Source of the DNA: Nocardiopsis sp. N85
GTDB lineage: Bacteria > Actinomycetota > Actinomycetes > Streptosporangiales > Streptosporangiaceae
Assembly: GCF_028882275.1 (NCBI RefSeq)
Contig: NZ_JARBUT010000014.1
Span: 62,001 to 126,000 of the forward strand
Direction of reading: 5' to 3'
DNA: 64,000 bases
Shown: piece by piece, positions 1 to 8,165 of the stretch
Position numbering within the stretch: the stretch's first letter is position 1
How the letters are laid out: every line of letters begins with the position of its first letter
Position numbers and translations under genes: made by a program
Notes under the pieces: model-generated
What the model saw: the letters and a program-made list of their open reading frames with translations, nothing else
Database searches by the model: none
What the model was told of the DNA's origin: nothing

Positions 1-178
1 GACCATCGCCGGGCCGGGCGACATCCGGATCGCCGCCCGGAGCGAATTCGCCAACACCTCCGGGGTGACCTTCCGGAACCTGCGCCTGGTCGACACCGCC
101 CTCAACGAGAACCCGTGCGCCGTCGGCACGGTCGTCCGCGACATCACCTGGGTGAACAGCCGCGACAACAGCTGCTGA
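1..178 (+). CDS. 3' end of an unrecognised protein (partial)
   Basis: An open frame enters from the left edge (first full codon at base 2) and stops with TGA at 176-178, giving 58 C-terminal residues. The tail has two cysteines (in NENPCAVG and RDNSC) and alternating hydrophobic stretches such as VTFRNLRLVDT and GTVVRDITWVN. That looks like the strand pattern of an extracellular beta-helix or beta-sandwich domain, possibly disulfide-linked. I do not recognise the family and the N-terminal part is missing, so no function is given. A perfect terminator-like inverted repeat follows directly, so the gene ends its transcription unit here. Confidence 0.55.
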   Translation, partial: TIAGPGDIRIAARSEFANTSGVTFRNLRLVDTALNENPCAVGTVVRDITWVNSRDNSC

Positions 179-185
179 CGCCTTT

Positions 186-219
186 CCGGGGCGGGCCGAT
201 CGCACACGGCCCGCCCCGG
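186..219 (+). terminator. Terminator-like hairpin after the first partial gene
   Basis: A perfect 12-bp inverted repeat (CCGGGGCGGGCC at 186-197 and its complement at 208-219) with a 10-nt loop lies 8 nt after the stop codon. It has no clear T run, as is common for actinobacterial terminators. Confidence 0.65.
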
Positions 220-402
220 TCCACGGCTCCGAACGCATGCTCCCCGCCAAGGGCTGTTCCGGTCCCCGTCAACCACGGCCAAGCTCTCCCCAATTCTCGG
301 TCGGTCCCACTGAAAACCCTCTTCCCCCTGATCAATGTGGGTAGGCCAGGCGAAGTGCGCGGCGGGTAACCGGCCCGCCGGCCGGGTGAAGGGGTGAGGA
401 AC

Positions 403-1209
403 ATGGCACACCACCGCGCAGAGGAACTCGTGGGGCACCACGTGCTGGACGAAGAGGGCAACTCCATCGGCAAGGTCTCCCGGGTCTACCTGGACGACCG
501 CACCGGTGACGCGACCTGGGCCTCCGTCAACACCGGCATGTTCGGCATGCGGGAGACACTGGTCCCCTTGCAGGGGGCCCGCCCGGTCCAGGAGGACATC
601 CAGGTCCCCTACGACAAGTCCACCGTCAAGGACGCTCCCAACATCGACGCCAAGGACCACATCTCCCCGGAGGAGGAGCGCGAGGTCCTTGAGTACTACT
701 CCGCGCACGGGATGCCCGCGCAGCGCTCCCCGCAGGCAGGTGCGCCGGACACGGCCGGTGCGCCGGGTGGGCCGGGCGAGCAGGGCAAGCCGGGTATGGC
801 CGGCATGCCCGACCCGCGTGCGGACGCCGAGGACGAGGAGGTCGTCGTCCGTTCCGAGGAGCGGGTCGACATCGGTGTCGAGCGCCGTGAGGCGGGGCAG
901 GCGCGGATGCGCCGCCACGTCGACAAGGAGCACTTCGACACGACCGTCCCGGTGGGCCACGAGGAGTTGGAGGTCGAGCGCCGGCCGATCACCGACCCCG
1001 ACCAGGTCACGGGTGACCGCCCGATGGAGGAGGGGGAGGAGACCTTCACCCTCTACGAGGAGCGCCCGGTGGTCACCAAGCACCAGGTACCGGTCGAGGA
1101 GATCCACGTGCGCAAGCGCGAGGTGACCCACGAGGAGCACGTCGCGGGCGAGCGCCGTTCCGAGCGGGTCGAGTTCGAGGACGACGAAGAGGACCCGAAG
1201 GATCGGTGA
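403..1209 (+). CDS. PRC-barrel and DUF2382 (YsnF/AvaK-type) domain protein
   Basis: 268-residue soluble acidic protein. Residues about 5-90 resemble a PRC-barrel (EELVGHHVLDEEGNSIGKV, then DATWASVNTGMFG and ETLVPL). A Pro/Gly linker follows, and residues about 140-265 resemble DUF2382, with the usual highly charged pattern (VVVRSEERVDIGVERREAG, ERRPITDP, FTLYEERPVVTKHQVPVEEIHVRKREV). This pairing is frequent in actinobacteria and is often linked to stress responses, but its biochemical role is not established. ATG 403 is preferred over GTG 394 because a GAAGGGG/GAGGA purine run precedes it. A strong terminator follows immediately, so it is probably monocistronic. Confidence 0.85.
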   Translation: MAHHRAEELVGHHVLDEEGNSIGKVSRVYLDDRTGDATWASVNTGMFGMRETLVPLQGARPVQEDIQVPYDKSTVKDAPNIDAKDHISPEEEREVLEYYSAHGMPAQRSPQAGAPDTAGAPGGPGEQGKPGMAGMPDPRADAEDEEVVVRSEERVDIGVERREAGQARMRRHVDKEHFDTTVPVGHEELEVERRPITDPDQVTGDRPMEEGEETFTLYEERPVVTKHQVPVEEIHVRKREVTHEEHVAGERRSERVEFEDDEEDPKDR

Positions 1210-1215
1210 CGACCC

Positions 1216-1255
1216 CGAAGGCGCCCGTCCGGATCCCGCCGGTCGGGCGCCTTCG
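1216..1255 (+). terminator. Terminator-like hairpin after the PRC-barrel gene
   Basis: A perfect 12-bp inverted repeat (CGAAGGCGCCCG at 1216-1227, complement at 1244-1255) with a 16-nt loop, 6 nt past the stop codon. The following 1256-1502 shows no convincing gene. Confidence 0.75.
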
Positions 1256-1502
1256 CCTGCGCGGATGCGCCGCCCCGATACGGAGCGACGTCTCCGGTGC
1301 GGGACGAGGGTCGCTCTCCCGCGCGCCTTCGCGTCCCTCACCACCGACGACCTGTACCAGGGGTGCCGCGACACCCGCCCGGTCGGCGACGACTCGCGGT
1401 CGGGCGCCCGTGTCGAGGACGGCCCGCACCGCGTGCCCGCGCGGGACCGGCTCCCGGAGGGGCCCGCGCCGGAGGTCTCCGCGGCCGGACGGCCGTGGGC
1501 GG

Positions 1503-2078
1503 TCAGGAGCACACCGAGGACAGGGCCATCCTCAACGCCGCGCGCCCGCGACGGTCCAGGCCGCGTTCGGCCGCCACCCGGCGGACGTTGCGGTCCAGTC
1601 CCGCCTCGCAGTCGGGAGCCGACAACCCGGCCCCGGCCTCGGTCAGCGCTCCCACCAGGGCCGGGGTGATCCGGTCCAGTTCGGCGCGCACCCCCGTCGG
1701 GTCCGGCGCCCCCTCGGGGCTCTGTTCGGGATGGGCGTACCACTGGGCGTGCCTGCCCCGTTGGATCACCTTGTTGGCCTCGATCTGGTCGCGCATGACC
1801 GTCAGCGCGGCCGCGGGGTCGCCGTCCAGGTCGAGGGCCGATCGCTCGGCCTGGGCCAGCACCGTCTCCTCGCGTTCGGGCGCCTCGACCGGGTCGCCGC
1901 TGTGCCATTTGGCGGCCGCCATCAGCTCCGCGGTGGCCAGCCGGTCCGCCGACAGCTCGACGACCGGGGCCAGAGCGGTCTCCACCGGCGGGCCGGTCGG
2001 CGGAGCGGCGTACACCGATGCGCCGGTGGCGCACACGAGGACGAGCGCCGAAGCGACGGTGGTGGCGATGACACGCAC
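1503..2078 (-). CDS. Secreted chorismate mutase (AroQ gamma class)
   Basis: 191-residue precursor whose family isomerises chorismate to prephenate. It begins with a signal peptide (RVIATTVASALVLVCATGASVYAA) and then shows the all-helical AroQ-gamma pattern: ADRLATAELMAAAKW, later MRDQIEANKVIQRGRHAQW, and a C-terminal cysteine pair (APDCEAGLDRN and LSSVC). It aligns by eye with the exported Mycobacterium tuberculosis enzyme Rv1885c in length, order of helices and terminal cysteines. GTG 2078 was chosen because GAGAGG lies just upstream and it gives a proper signal peptide; the open frame continues much further upstream without meaning. It is divergent from the amine oxidase gene. Export of a shikimate-pathway enzyme is unusual; its role outside the cytoplasm is unknown. 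Confidence 0.85.
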   Translation of the reverse strand: MRVIATTVASALVLVCATGASVYAAPPTGPPVETALAPVVELSADRLATAELMAAAKWHSGDPVEAPEREETVLAQAERSALDLDGDPAAALTVMRDQIEANKVIQRGRHAQWYAHPEQSPEGAPDPTGVRAELDRITPALVGALTEAGAGLSAPDCEAGLDRNVRRVAAERGLDRRGRAALRMALSSVCS

Positions 2079-2270
2079 GGGAAACCTCTCGGAAGACGGG
2101 AGGAGGACATCCGGAGTGTAACCATAAGATCGCCGATCGTTACTGGAAGTGAGCGATCCCGGTTCCGTTCCGACCGCTCCGTCCTCTCGTGTCCCGGGGT
2201 GTCCTCCCCGCCACGGACACGCCGGGCACATACAGTCGCACTGTCGGTCACCGACATGGAGGGGAGTGCC

Positions 2271-3656
2271 ATGGCTGACCAGGAGGACGTCGGCGCGGAG
2301 GTCACCGAGGAGCCGAACGGGGCCGGGGAACGCCCCGACCCCGAGCCCCGCGGTCGCGAGGCCGCTCCCGGACGCGGACACACCATCGTCATCGGGGCGG
2401 GCATGGCCGGACTCGTCGCCGCCGACCGCCTGGCCCGGGCCGGTGAGCGCGTCACCGTCCTGGAGGGGCGGGACCGCACCGGCGGACGTGTCCACTCGGT
2501 CCGGGCGTGGGACGGCGTCACGCTCGACGCGGGCGCCTCCTGGATGCGCGGGGAGGAGGGCAACCCCCTGGCCGAACTGATCCGCGACATGGGCCTGCGC
2601 ACCGCCGTGTTCAACCGCTCCACCGAGACCGCCTACGACCCCAAGGGCCGACGGCTGCTCTTCGACCGGCACCGCCGCAACATGGAGGACGTCAACCTCC
2701 TGCACGAGCACATGTACTGGGACAACATCGGCGCGGGCGCGCAGGAGTCCATGGAGCACGGCATCGACCAGGCCCTCTACGACGCGAACCTGGTGCGCGG
2801 CCGCGCCCGCGACGCCAAGGAGATCGTGCACCGCATGGTCGAGAGCGATCACGGCGCCGACGCCGAGGAGGTCTCCTTCGAGGCCGTGGGCGCGCTGCAC
2901 GAGTTCAGCGGCGACGACGTGGTCTTCCCCGACGGCATGGGGCGGATCACCGACCACCTGGCCCGAGGGCTGGACGTGCGCCTGGGGCACGTGGTGCGGG
3001 CGGTCTCCCACGACCGGGACGGCGTCTCGGTACGGGTGGACGCCCCGGGAGGGGAGGAGACCCTCACCGCCGACCGTGTCGTCGTCACCCTCCCGTTGGG
3101 CGTCCTGAAGGACGGGCGGGTCGCCTTCCACCCCGAGCTGCCGGAGGACAAGCGGCGCGCGATCGAGCGCCTGGGCAGCGGTCGCCTGGAGAAGCTGTTC
3201 CTGCGCTTCGACGAGGTGTTCTGGGGCGATGCCGAGGTCCTCGTGCACCTGGGCACCGAACAGGGCACCTGGTTCCATTGGTACGCCGGTCAGCGCGTGC
3301 TCGACGTGCCGGTGCTGGTGTGCCGCAACGGCGGCAACGCGGCCCGTTTCCTGGCCGGGATGGGGGAGGAGGAGGTGGTCGCGCACGCCATGGCGTCGCT
3401 GCGCACCATGTTCCGCAAGGCCCCCGACCCGATCGACCACCACCTCACCGACTGGACGGGCGACCCCTTCGCCCGGGGCGCCTTCTCCTTCACCGCGGTC
3501 GGCTCCGACGACGGGGACCGGGTGGCGCTGCGCGCGTCGGTGGACGAGCGGGTGTTCTTCGCGGGGGAGGCCACCGAGATCGAGCACATCGCGACGGTGC
3601 ACGGTGCCCTGCTGTCGGGGCGTCGCGCGGCCGAGATGATCCTGGACGAGGAGTGA
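2271..3656 (+). CDS. FAD-dependent amine oxidase (flavin monoamine oxidase family)
   Basis: 461 residues. After an acidic 35-residue N-terminal extension comes the Rossmann FAD motif IVIGAGMAGLVAADRLARAG followed by VLEGRDRTGGRVHS, the amine-oxidase signature. The C-terminal FAD/substrate region FFAGEATEIEHIATVHGALLSG is also present. The family oxidatively deaminates primary or polyamines using O2. There is no signal peptide, so it is probably cytoplasmic. ATG 2271 is preceded by GGAGGGGAG at good spacing; the open frame reads upstream to 1206 only by lack of stops and crosses the antisense chorismate mutase gene. The substrate cannot be told from sequence. It converges with the DUF77 gene, with a hairpin between. 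Confidence 0.88.
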   Translation: MADQEDVGAEVTEEPNGAGERPDPEPRGREAAPGRGHTIVIGAGMAGLVAADRLARAGERVTVLEGRDRTGGRVHSVRAWDGVTLDAGASWMRGEEGNPLAELIRDMGLRTAVFNRSTETAYDPKGRRLLFDRHRRNMEDVNLLHEHMYWDNIGAGAQESMEHGIDQALYDANLVRGRARDAKEIVHRMVESDHGADAEEVSFEAVGALHEFSGDDVVFPDGMGRITDHLARGLDVRLGHVVRAVSHDRDGVSVRVDAPGGEETLTADRVVVTLPLGVLKDGRVAFHPELPEDKRRAIERLGSGRLEKLFLRFDEVFWGDAEVLVHLGTEQGTWFHWYAGQRVLDVPVLVCRNGGNAARFLAGMGEEEVVAHAMASLRTMFRKAPDPIDHHLTDWTGDPFARGAFSFTAVGSDDGDRVALRASVDERVFFAGEATEIEHIATVHGALLSGRRAAEMILDEE

Positions 3657-3662
3657 GCCCGA

Positions 3663-3683
3663 CGGGCCCCGGACCGGGGCCCG
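3663..3683. terminator. Bidirectional terminator between convergent genes
   Basis: An 8-bp perfect inverted repeat (CGGGCCCC at 3663-3670, complement at 3676-3683) with a 5-nt loop sits in the 36-bp gap between the amine oxidase gene and the opposing DUF77 gene, so it can serve both. Confidence 0.6.
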
Positions 3684-3692
3684 CCGGTCGGT

Positions 3693-3989
3693 TCAGAGGC
3701 GGTCCAGTTCCCGTTCGACCGCCTCGACCTTGCCGTCCAGGGCCCCGGTGACCCCCGGCCGGATGTCGGCCTTGAGCACCAGGGAGACGCGGCCGGCCCC
3801 TTCGCCGGCGGCCTCCGTGGCCGCCTTCACGACGGCCATGACCTCGTCCCACTCTCCCTCGATCGTGGTGAACATGGCGTCGGTGCGATGGGGCAGTCCG
3901 CTGTCGCGCACGACCTTGACGGCCTTCGCGACGGCCGGCGCGACGGATTCGCCTGTGCCCTGAGGGCTGACGGAGAAGGCGACGAGCAT
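3693..3989 (-). CDS. Thiamine-binding family protein (MTH1187/DUF77 type)
   Basis: 98 residues matching the compact ferredoxin-like MTH1187/YkoF fold: it starts [27 protein letters not shown], contains [25 protein letters not shown], and ends with the helix [14 protein letters not shown]. Family members bind thiamine or a hydroxymethylpyrimidine moiety and occur near thiamine salvage genes; no such genes are next to it here. It is followed closely upstream by the 262-residue unknown gene on the same strand (34-bp gap), so the two may be cotranscribed. The family call is firm; the ligand is inferred. Confidence 0.85.
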   Translation of the reverse strand: MLVAFSVSPQGTGESVAPAVAKAVKVVRDSGLPHRTDAMFTTIEGEWDEVMAVVKAATEAAGEGAGRVSLVLKADIRPGVTGALDGKVEAVERELDRL

Positions 3990-4023
3990 GGTGATCTCCC
4001 TGGTCGATACGGCGGTGCCCTCC

Positions 4024-4812
4024 TCAGCCTCGCAGACGCCGCTCCGCCTCGGCCACTCCCGCCACGCAGGCGCGTCGCACCCGGTGATGGTTGTTCCACC
4101 GTTCCAGGAGACCGAACGGGCGGGGGTCGGGATCGGGGTCCCCGTCCGCCTCGGTGAGCGTCAGCGACTGCCCGGTGAGCTCTCCACGACGGGTCCACCG
4201 CTCCCACCGCTCGAAGTCGGGGCTGGACTGGTGCCCCATGACCAGGGCCGGTTCGCCGGAACCGGAGGGATCGTCGCCGTTGCGCCCCCACAGCTCCACG
4301 AGGGAACCGGGTTCGGTCGGCCACGCGGGGGAGGTGACCACCTCCACCCGGAGGTCACCGTCGCGTCCGCGCACCAGCAGCGCGTCCTCGGGGCGGTCGC
4401 GCGGGGGCAGCCCGACCACCCGGTCCACGTCCACCAGGCGCACGATGGCCCGGCCCATCCACCACCAGTTCTCCCGGCGCGCCATGAGGCTGCCCACCCG
4501 CAACCGGGTGGGCGGGTGTTTGTGGACCTCCTGCTCGACCAGGTCGGCGAAGGCCTCCCCACGGGGATCGAGGGACACCTCGACGCGGCCGATGGCGGCC
4601 ATGGTCGGCTCCCCCTCGGCGGGGGGAGCGCTCACACAGAAGGCGGCCCATCGGCCCAGGGAGGCGATCAGGGGCAGATGGGCCAACGGCAGCGCGATGC
4701 AGGGCACGTCCTCGACCAAGGGGACCACCGGGATCGCGTGCGGGCCCGATCCACCCGACCAGCACAGTTCGCCGATGGGGGAGCGGCGCCAAGTCGTGGC
4801 CGGATCGTGCAC
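4024..4812 (-). CDS. Protein of unknown function, 262 aa
   Basis: I do not recognise a family with certainty. The GTG start at 4812 has AAAGGAAG just upstream. The N-terminal half ([41 protein letters not shown] ... AAFCVS ... [26 protein letters not shown]) alternates short hydrophobic strands and could be a flavin-type split barrel. The middle has [36 protein letters not shown], and the C-terminus is tryptophan- and charge-rich ([14 protein letters not shown]). No signal peptide or membrane segment is seen. It lies upstream of the DUF77 gene on the same strand and divergent from cstA. Confidence 0.7.
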   Translation of the reverse strand: MHDPATTWRRSPIGELCWSGGSGPHAIPVVPLVEDVPCIALPLAHLPLIASLGRWAAFCVSAPPAEGEPTMAAIGRVEVSLDPRGEAFADLVEQEVHKHPPTRLRVGSLMARRENWWWMGRAIVRLVDVDRVVGLPPRDRPEDALLVRGRDGDLRVEVVTSPAWPTEPGSLVELWGRNGDDPSGSGEPALVMGHQSSPDFERWERWTRRGELTGQSLTLTEADGDPDPDPRPFGLLERWNNHHRVRRACVAGVAEAERRLRG

Positions 4813-4929
4813 GATACTTCCTTTGGTGTGACGTGGGACTCATGTTAATTTCTCGGGACTGTACTCTCACCCCCGGGTAAATGCACCCCGCCGAGTACGC
4901 GGGTGCACTAGAGGGAGGAAACCCCCCCC

Positions 4930-6744
4930 ATGTCCGCTGTGGCCGTCCTACTAGGGGCGTTGGCGCTGTTCGCGCTCGGCTACCGCTTCTACTCCAACTA
5001 CCTCGCGAAGAAGGTCTACGCCCTCGATCCGGCGTTCCTGACCCCGGCACACGCCTACAAGGACGGGGTCGACTTCGTCCCCACCAACAAGCACATCGTC
5101 TTCGCCCACCACTTCATCTCGGTGGCCGGTGCCGCTCCGATCGTCGGCCCGGCCATCGCCGTCTTCTGGGGGTGGGGTCCCGCCCTGGTGTGGGTGGTGC
5201 TCGGCACGATCTTCGCCTCCGGGGCCCACGACTTCGGTGCCATCGTCGTCTCGGTCCGGCACAGGGCCAAGAGCATCGGCGCGCTGGCCGGTGACGTGAT
5301 CAGCGGCCGGGCCCGGATCCTGTTCCTGCTGATCATCTTCTTCCTGGTCACGATGGTCAACGCGGTGTTCGCGGTCATCATCGCCGGGCTGTTCGTCGCC
5401 AACCCCCAGGCGGTCCTGCCGGTCCTGGTCACGATCCCCCTGGCGATCGGTGTCGGACAGGTCGTCTACCGCCGCCGGACCGCGGCCCTGGTGCCCTCGG
5501 TCATCTCCCTGATCGTGGTCTACGCCTGCATCCCGCTCGGCCAGATGATGCCCATCACCGTCGACCCGATCGCCGGCGCTTTGGGCGTGGACGTCTCCCT
5601 GGTGTGGCTGGTGCTGATCTTCACCTACACCTTCTTCACCTCGCGCCTGCCGGTGTGGATGCTCCTCCAGCCGCGTGACTACATCAACCAGCAGCAGATG
5701 GTGCTGGCGCTCGTCGTCATCGTCGCGGGCATCGTCGTCGGCATGAACACCATCGAGGCCCCCGTCCTGCGCGGCGACCTGCCCGAGGGGTCCCCGGCGA
5801 TCTTCCCGCTGCTGTTCATCACCATCGCCTGCGGCGCGGTCTCCGGTTTCCACAGCCTCGTCGCCTCGGGTACCACCTCCAAGCAGCTGGACAAGGAGAC
5901 CGACGCCCGTTACGTCGGTTATCTCAGCTCGCTCGGTGAGGGCACACTGGCGGTCTGCTCCATCCTGGCCTGCACCGCGGGCATCATGATCTACAGCGCC
6001 AACCAGGGCGGGAACTGGTCCGACATCTACGTCGACTGGGCCGCCGCCGGCACCAACCCGGCCGGTCGCTTCGTCCAGGGCGTCGCCGGGTTCGCCTCCA
6101 ACGTCGGCGTCCCCGAGGGCATCGGCCTGGTCTTCGCGACCCTGGTCGTGGTCAGCTTCGCCGCCACCAGCCTCGACACCGCCGTCCGGCTCCAGCGCTA
6201 CACCATCCAGGAGATCAGCGTCATCGTCCGGGACCGGGCGACCGAGGGCGGCGCCCTGGAGAAGACCTTCTCCTTCCTGGCCCGCAACATCACCGTGGCC
6301 ACGCTGATCGCGGTCCTGGTGCCCTTCGGTCTCGCCCTCATCCCCGGCAACTTCGCGGCCGGCACCCTGTGGCAGCTGTTCGGCACCACCAACCAGCTCA
6401 CCGCAGGGCTGGCGCTGGCCGTCATCGCGGTCTGGGTCACCAAGCGCGGTCGCAACCCGATCGCCGTGCTGGTGCCCCTGGCCTTCCTGGTCGTGATGAC
6501 CTCGTGGGCACTGGTCGTGCAGCTCCTCGGGTTCCTGGCATCGGAGGACTCCCTCCAGCGGTACCTCCTGGCCCCCCTGGACGCGATCATCTTCGGCCTC
6601 GCCGTGTGGATGACGATCGAGGCGGCCATCGCCCTGCGCAAGGCCTTCGCCGCCCGCCGCGAGGGCACCGCGCCCGTCGACGAGGACGCCGCCGAGCCCG
6701 AGACGGCCGCCGAGGGCGCCGCCGGCCCGGACGACAGGGCCTGA
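4930..6744 (+). CDS. cstA: Carbon starvation protein CstA family transporter
   Basis: 604-residue polytopic membrane protein with more than a dozen hydrophobic helices. CstA hallmarks are FVPTNKHIVFAHHFISVAGAAPIVGPAIAVFWGW near the N-terminus, GSVVSVRHR-type text (GAIVVSVRHRAKSIG), SGFHSLVASGTTSKQL in the middle and NQLTAGLALAVI near the end. E. coli CstA and BtsT take up pyruvate or peptides and act with small partner proteins (YbdD, YjiX). ATG 4930 follows GGAGGAAA. The hydrophilic C-terminal tail is rich in Glu/Ala. The next gene begins 10 nt after the stop, making a three-gene unit with a CC-tailed small protein and an ArsA ATPase. Confidence 0.93.
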   Translation: MSAVAVLLGALALFALGYRFYSNYLAKKVYALDPAFLTPAHAYKDGVDFVPTNKHIVFAHHFISVAGAAPIVGPAIAVFWGWGPALVWVVLGTIFASGAHDFGAIVVSVRHRAKSIGALAGDVISGRARILFLLIIFFLVTMVNAVFAVIIAGLFVANPQAVLPVLVTIPLAIGVGQVVYRRRTAALVPSVISLIVVYACIPLGQMMPITVDPIAGALGVDVSLVWLVLIFTYTFFTSRLPVWMLLQPRDYINQQQMVLALVVIVAGIVVGMNTIEAPVLRGDLPEGSPAIFPLLFITIACGAVSGFHSLVASGTTSKQLDKETDARYVGYLSSLGEGTLAVCSILACTAGIMIYSANQGGNWSDIYVDWAAAGTNPAGRFVQGVAGFASNVGVPEGIGLVFATLVVVSFAATSLDTAVRLQRYTIQEISVIVRDRATEGGALEKTFSFLARNITVATLIAVLVPFGLALIPGNFAAGTLWQLFGTTNQLTAGLALAVIAVWVTKRGRNPIAVLVPLAFLVVMTSWALVVQLLGFLASEDSLQRYLLAPLDAIIFGLAVWMTIEAAIALRKAFAARREGTAPVDEDAAEPETAAEGAAGPDDRA

Positions 6745-6754
6745 GCCGCCGGCC

Positions 6755-7063
6755 ATGACCGAACACCGTGACGATGCCGGGTCCTCCCTCGGGAGGGCCT
6801 GGCATCGCGCCGTCGCCGCCTGGCGCCGCGTCGAGGACTTCCACCAGCAGGTCTTCGACGCGCGCTGGGGGCACGAACGCCACCGCCTGGCCCGCACCCA
6901 GCAGGACACCCTGCGCGCCCTGCTCATGCTGGAGAGCCTGGGCGTGGACAACCCCGTCGCCTACGAGACCCTGGACCTGCTCCCGTACATGGTCGCCGAC
7001 CTGCACGAGTGGCACCTGAGAATGGGCCGGGACGACTTCGGAGCCCCGGGAGGCTGCTGCTGA
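6755..7063 (+). CDS. Small protein ending in Cys-Cys (cory-CC-star type)
   Basis: 102-residue soluble protein that starts 10 nt after cstA and ends GAPGGCC-stop. The body is helical and rich in Trp, His and Arg (GRAWHRAVAAWRRVEDFHQQVFDARWG ... LLPYMVADLHEWHLRMG). It fits what I recall as the cory-CC-star family, named for the terminal CC. From memory, the CstA partners YbdD and YjiX of E. coli also end in CC, though they are shorter. Position right after cstA suggests a similar partner role; this is inference. The stop codon overlaps the likely CTG start of the ArsA gene by 4 nt, implying translational coupling. Confidence 0.8.
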   Translation: MTEHRDDAGSSLGRAWHRAVAAWRRVEDFHQQVFDARWGHERHRLARTQQDTLRALLMLESLGVDNPVAYETLDLLPYMVADLHEWHLRMGRDDFGAPGGCC

Positions 7064-7974
7064 ACACCCCCACCGCCCACGCCGCCCCGATCCTCTTCGT
7101 CGGAGGCAAGGGCGGCGTCGGCAAGACCACGGTGGCCGCCGCCCGGGCCCTGGCCCTGGCCGACGCGGGACACCGGGTCCTGCTCATGTCCACCGACCCC
7201 GCCCACTCCCTGGGCGACGTCCTCGAACATCCGTTGGGCGACCGTCCCGTCCGGGTCGCCCCCGGCCTGTGGGCCGCCGAACCCGACGCCGACACCGCCG
7301 TGCACCGCAGGATCGCCCAGGTCGTCAGGGACGCCGAACGCGCCCTCCCGGCCGAGATCATGCCCGCCGTCCGCCGCCACCTCGACCACGCCGGGGCCGC
7401 CCCGGGGATGGCGGAGTCGGCCCTGGCCGACCTGCTCATGGAACGGATGGAAGAGGTCGGCGACCGGTGGGACCGGCTGGTCGTGGACAGCGCGCCCACC
7501 GGGCACCTGCTGCGCCTGCTGGCGCTGCCGACCCTCCTCACCCCCTGGGTGACGGGGTTGACCCGCCGACGCGAGCGCGCCCGCAAGGCCGAGGCGTTCG
7601 CCGACGCCGTGGTGGCCGAGCCGGAGGAGGACCCGCTGCTGGCCCGGTTGCACGAACGCCGCCATCGCCTGGAGGGGGCCGCCGCTCGATTGCGCTCCGC
7701 CAGCCGGGTGGGCCTGGTGACGGTGCCGCGCCGCATGGTCCTGGCCGAGACCGCACGGGCGCTGGATTCCCTCACCGAGGCGGGCTTCCCCCTCGACACC
7801 GTGATCGTCAACCAGATCCCGCCCCCGGGCGCGGTCGGCCCCGACGGGACCGCGGTCCTGGCCGAGATCCGGCGGCGCTTCGCCCACGTGGGCGTCGCCG
7901 AGGTCCCCCTGGTGGATCGGGAGCCCACCGGTCCGTCCGGGCTGCGCGCGCTCGCCGCCCACCTCCCGGGGTGA
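7060..7974 (+). CDS. ArsA/GET3-family ATPase
   Basis: About 304 residues. The deviant Walker A (P-loop) VGGKGGVGKTTVAAARALALA lies near the N-terminus, followed by the switch-like STDPAHSLGDVL and later VVDSAPTGHLLRLLALP; all three are ArsA/GET3 hallmarks. The family couples ATP hydrolysis to arsenite efflux (ArsA) or tail-anchored protein delivery (GET3). No arsenic-resistance gene is adjacent. CTG 7060 is chosen as start: GGGAGG lies 6 nt upstream and it overlaps the previous stop by 4 nt (CTGA). A GTG at 7009 in the same frame lacks a ribosome site and would overlap by 55 nt. Likely works with the upstream CC-tailed protein. Confidence 0.88.
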   Translation: MNTPTAHAAPILFVGGKGGVGKTTVAAARALALADAGHRVLLMSTDPAHSLGDVLEHPLGDRPVRVAPGLWAAEPDADTAVHRRIAQVVRDAERALPAEIMPAVRRHLDHAGAAPGMAESALADLLMERMEEVGDRWDRLVVDSAPTGHLLRLLALPTLLTPWVTGLTRRRERARKAEAFADAVVAEPEEDPLLARLHERRHRLEGAAARLRSASRVGLVTVPRRMVLAETARALDSLTEAGFPLDTVIVNQIPPPGAVGPDGTAVLAEIRRRFAHVGVAEVPLVDREPTGPSGLRALAAHLPG

Positions 7975-8165
7975 GCCCGCCGGGAACCGCGGCGGCCCCT
8001 CCTTCGTTCGATGTGATGGATCGGTCCGACTGAACCCGTCATATCGGGAGATTTCCGACAGGTGGCACGGGGTACCATGGGCGATCGACCGCCCACCGGG
8101 CCACGAGGAAGAGAAGGGCTCCGCGGTGGCGGGAAACGACGCGTCCGACCGTTATCGTTGGCGGC

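Noticed and set aside
337-344. GTGGGTAG as a stress sigma factor (SigB-type) -10 before the PRC-barrel gene
   Set aside because: No GTTT-type -35 at the expected distance was found.
2079-3602. Minus-strand extension of the chorismate mutase frame across the amine oxidase gene
   Set aside because: The extension lacks a ribosome site and would put the signal peptide internally; the amine oxidase frame has clear domain motifs.
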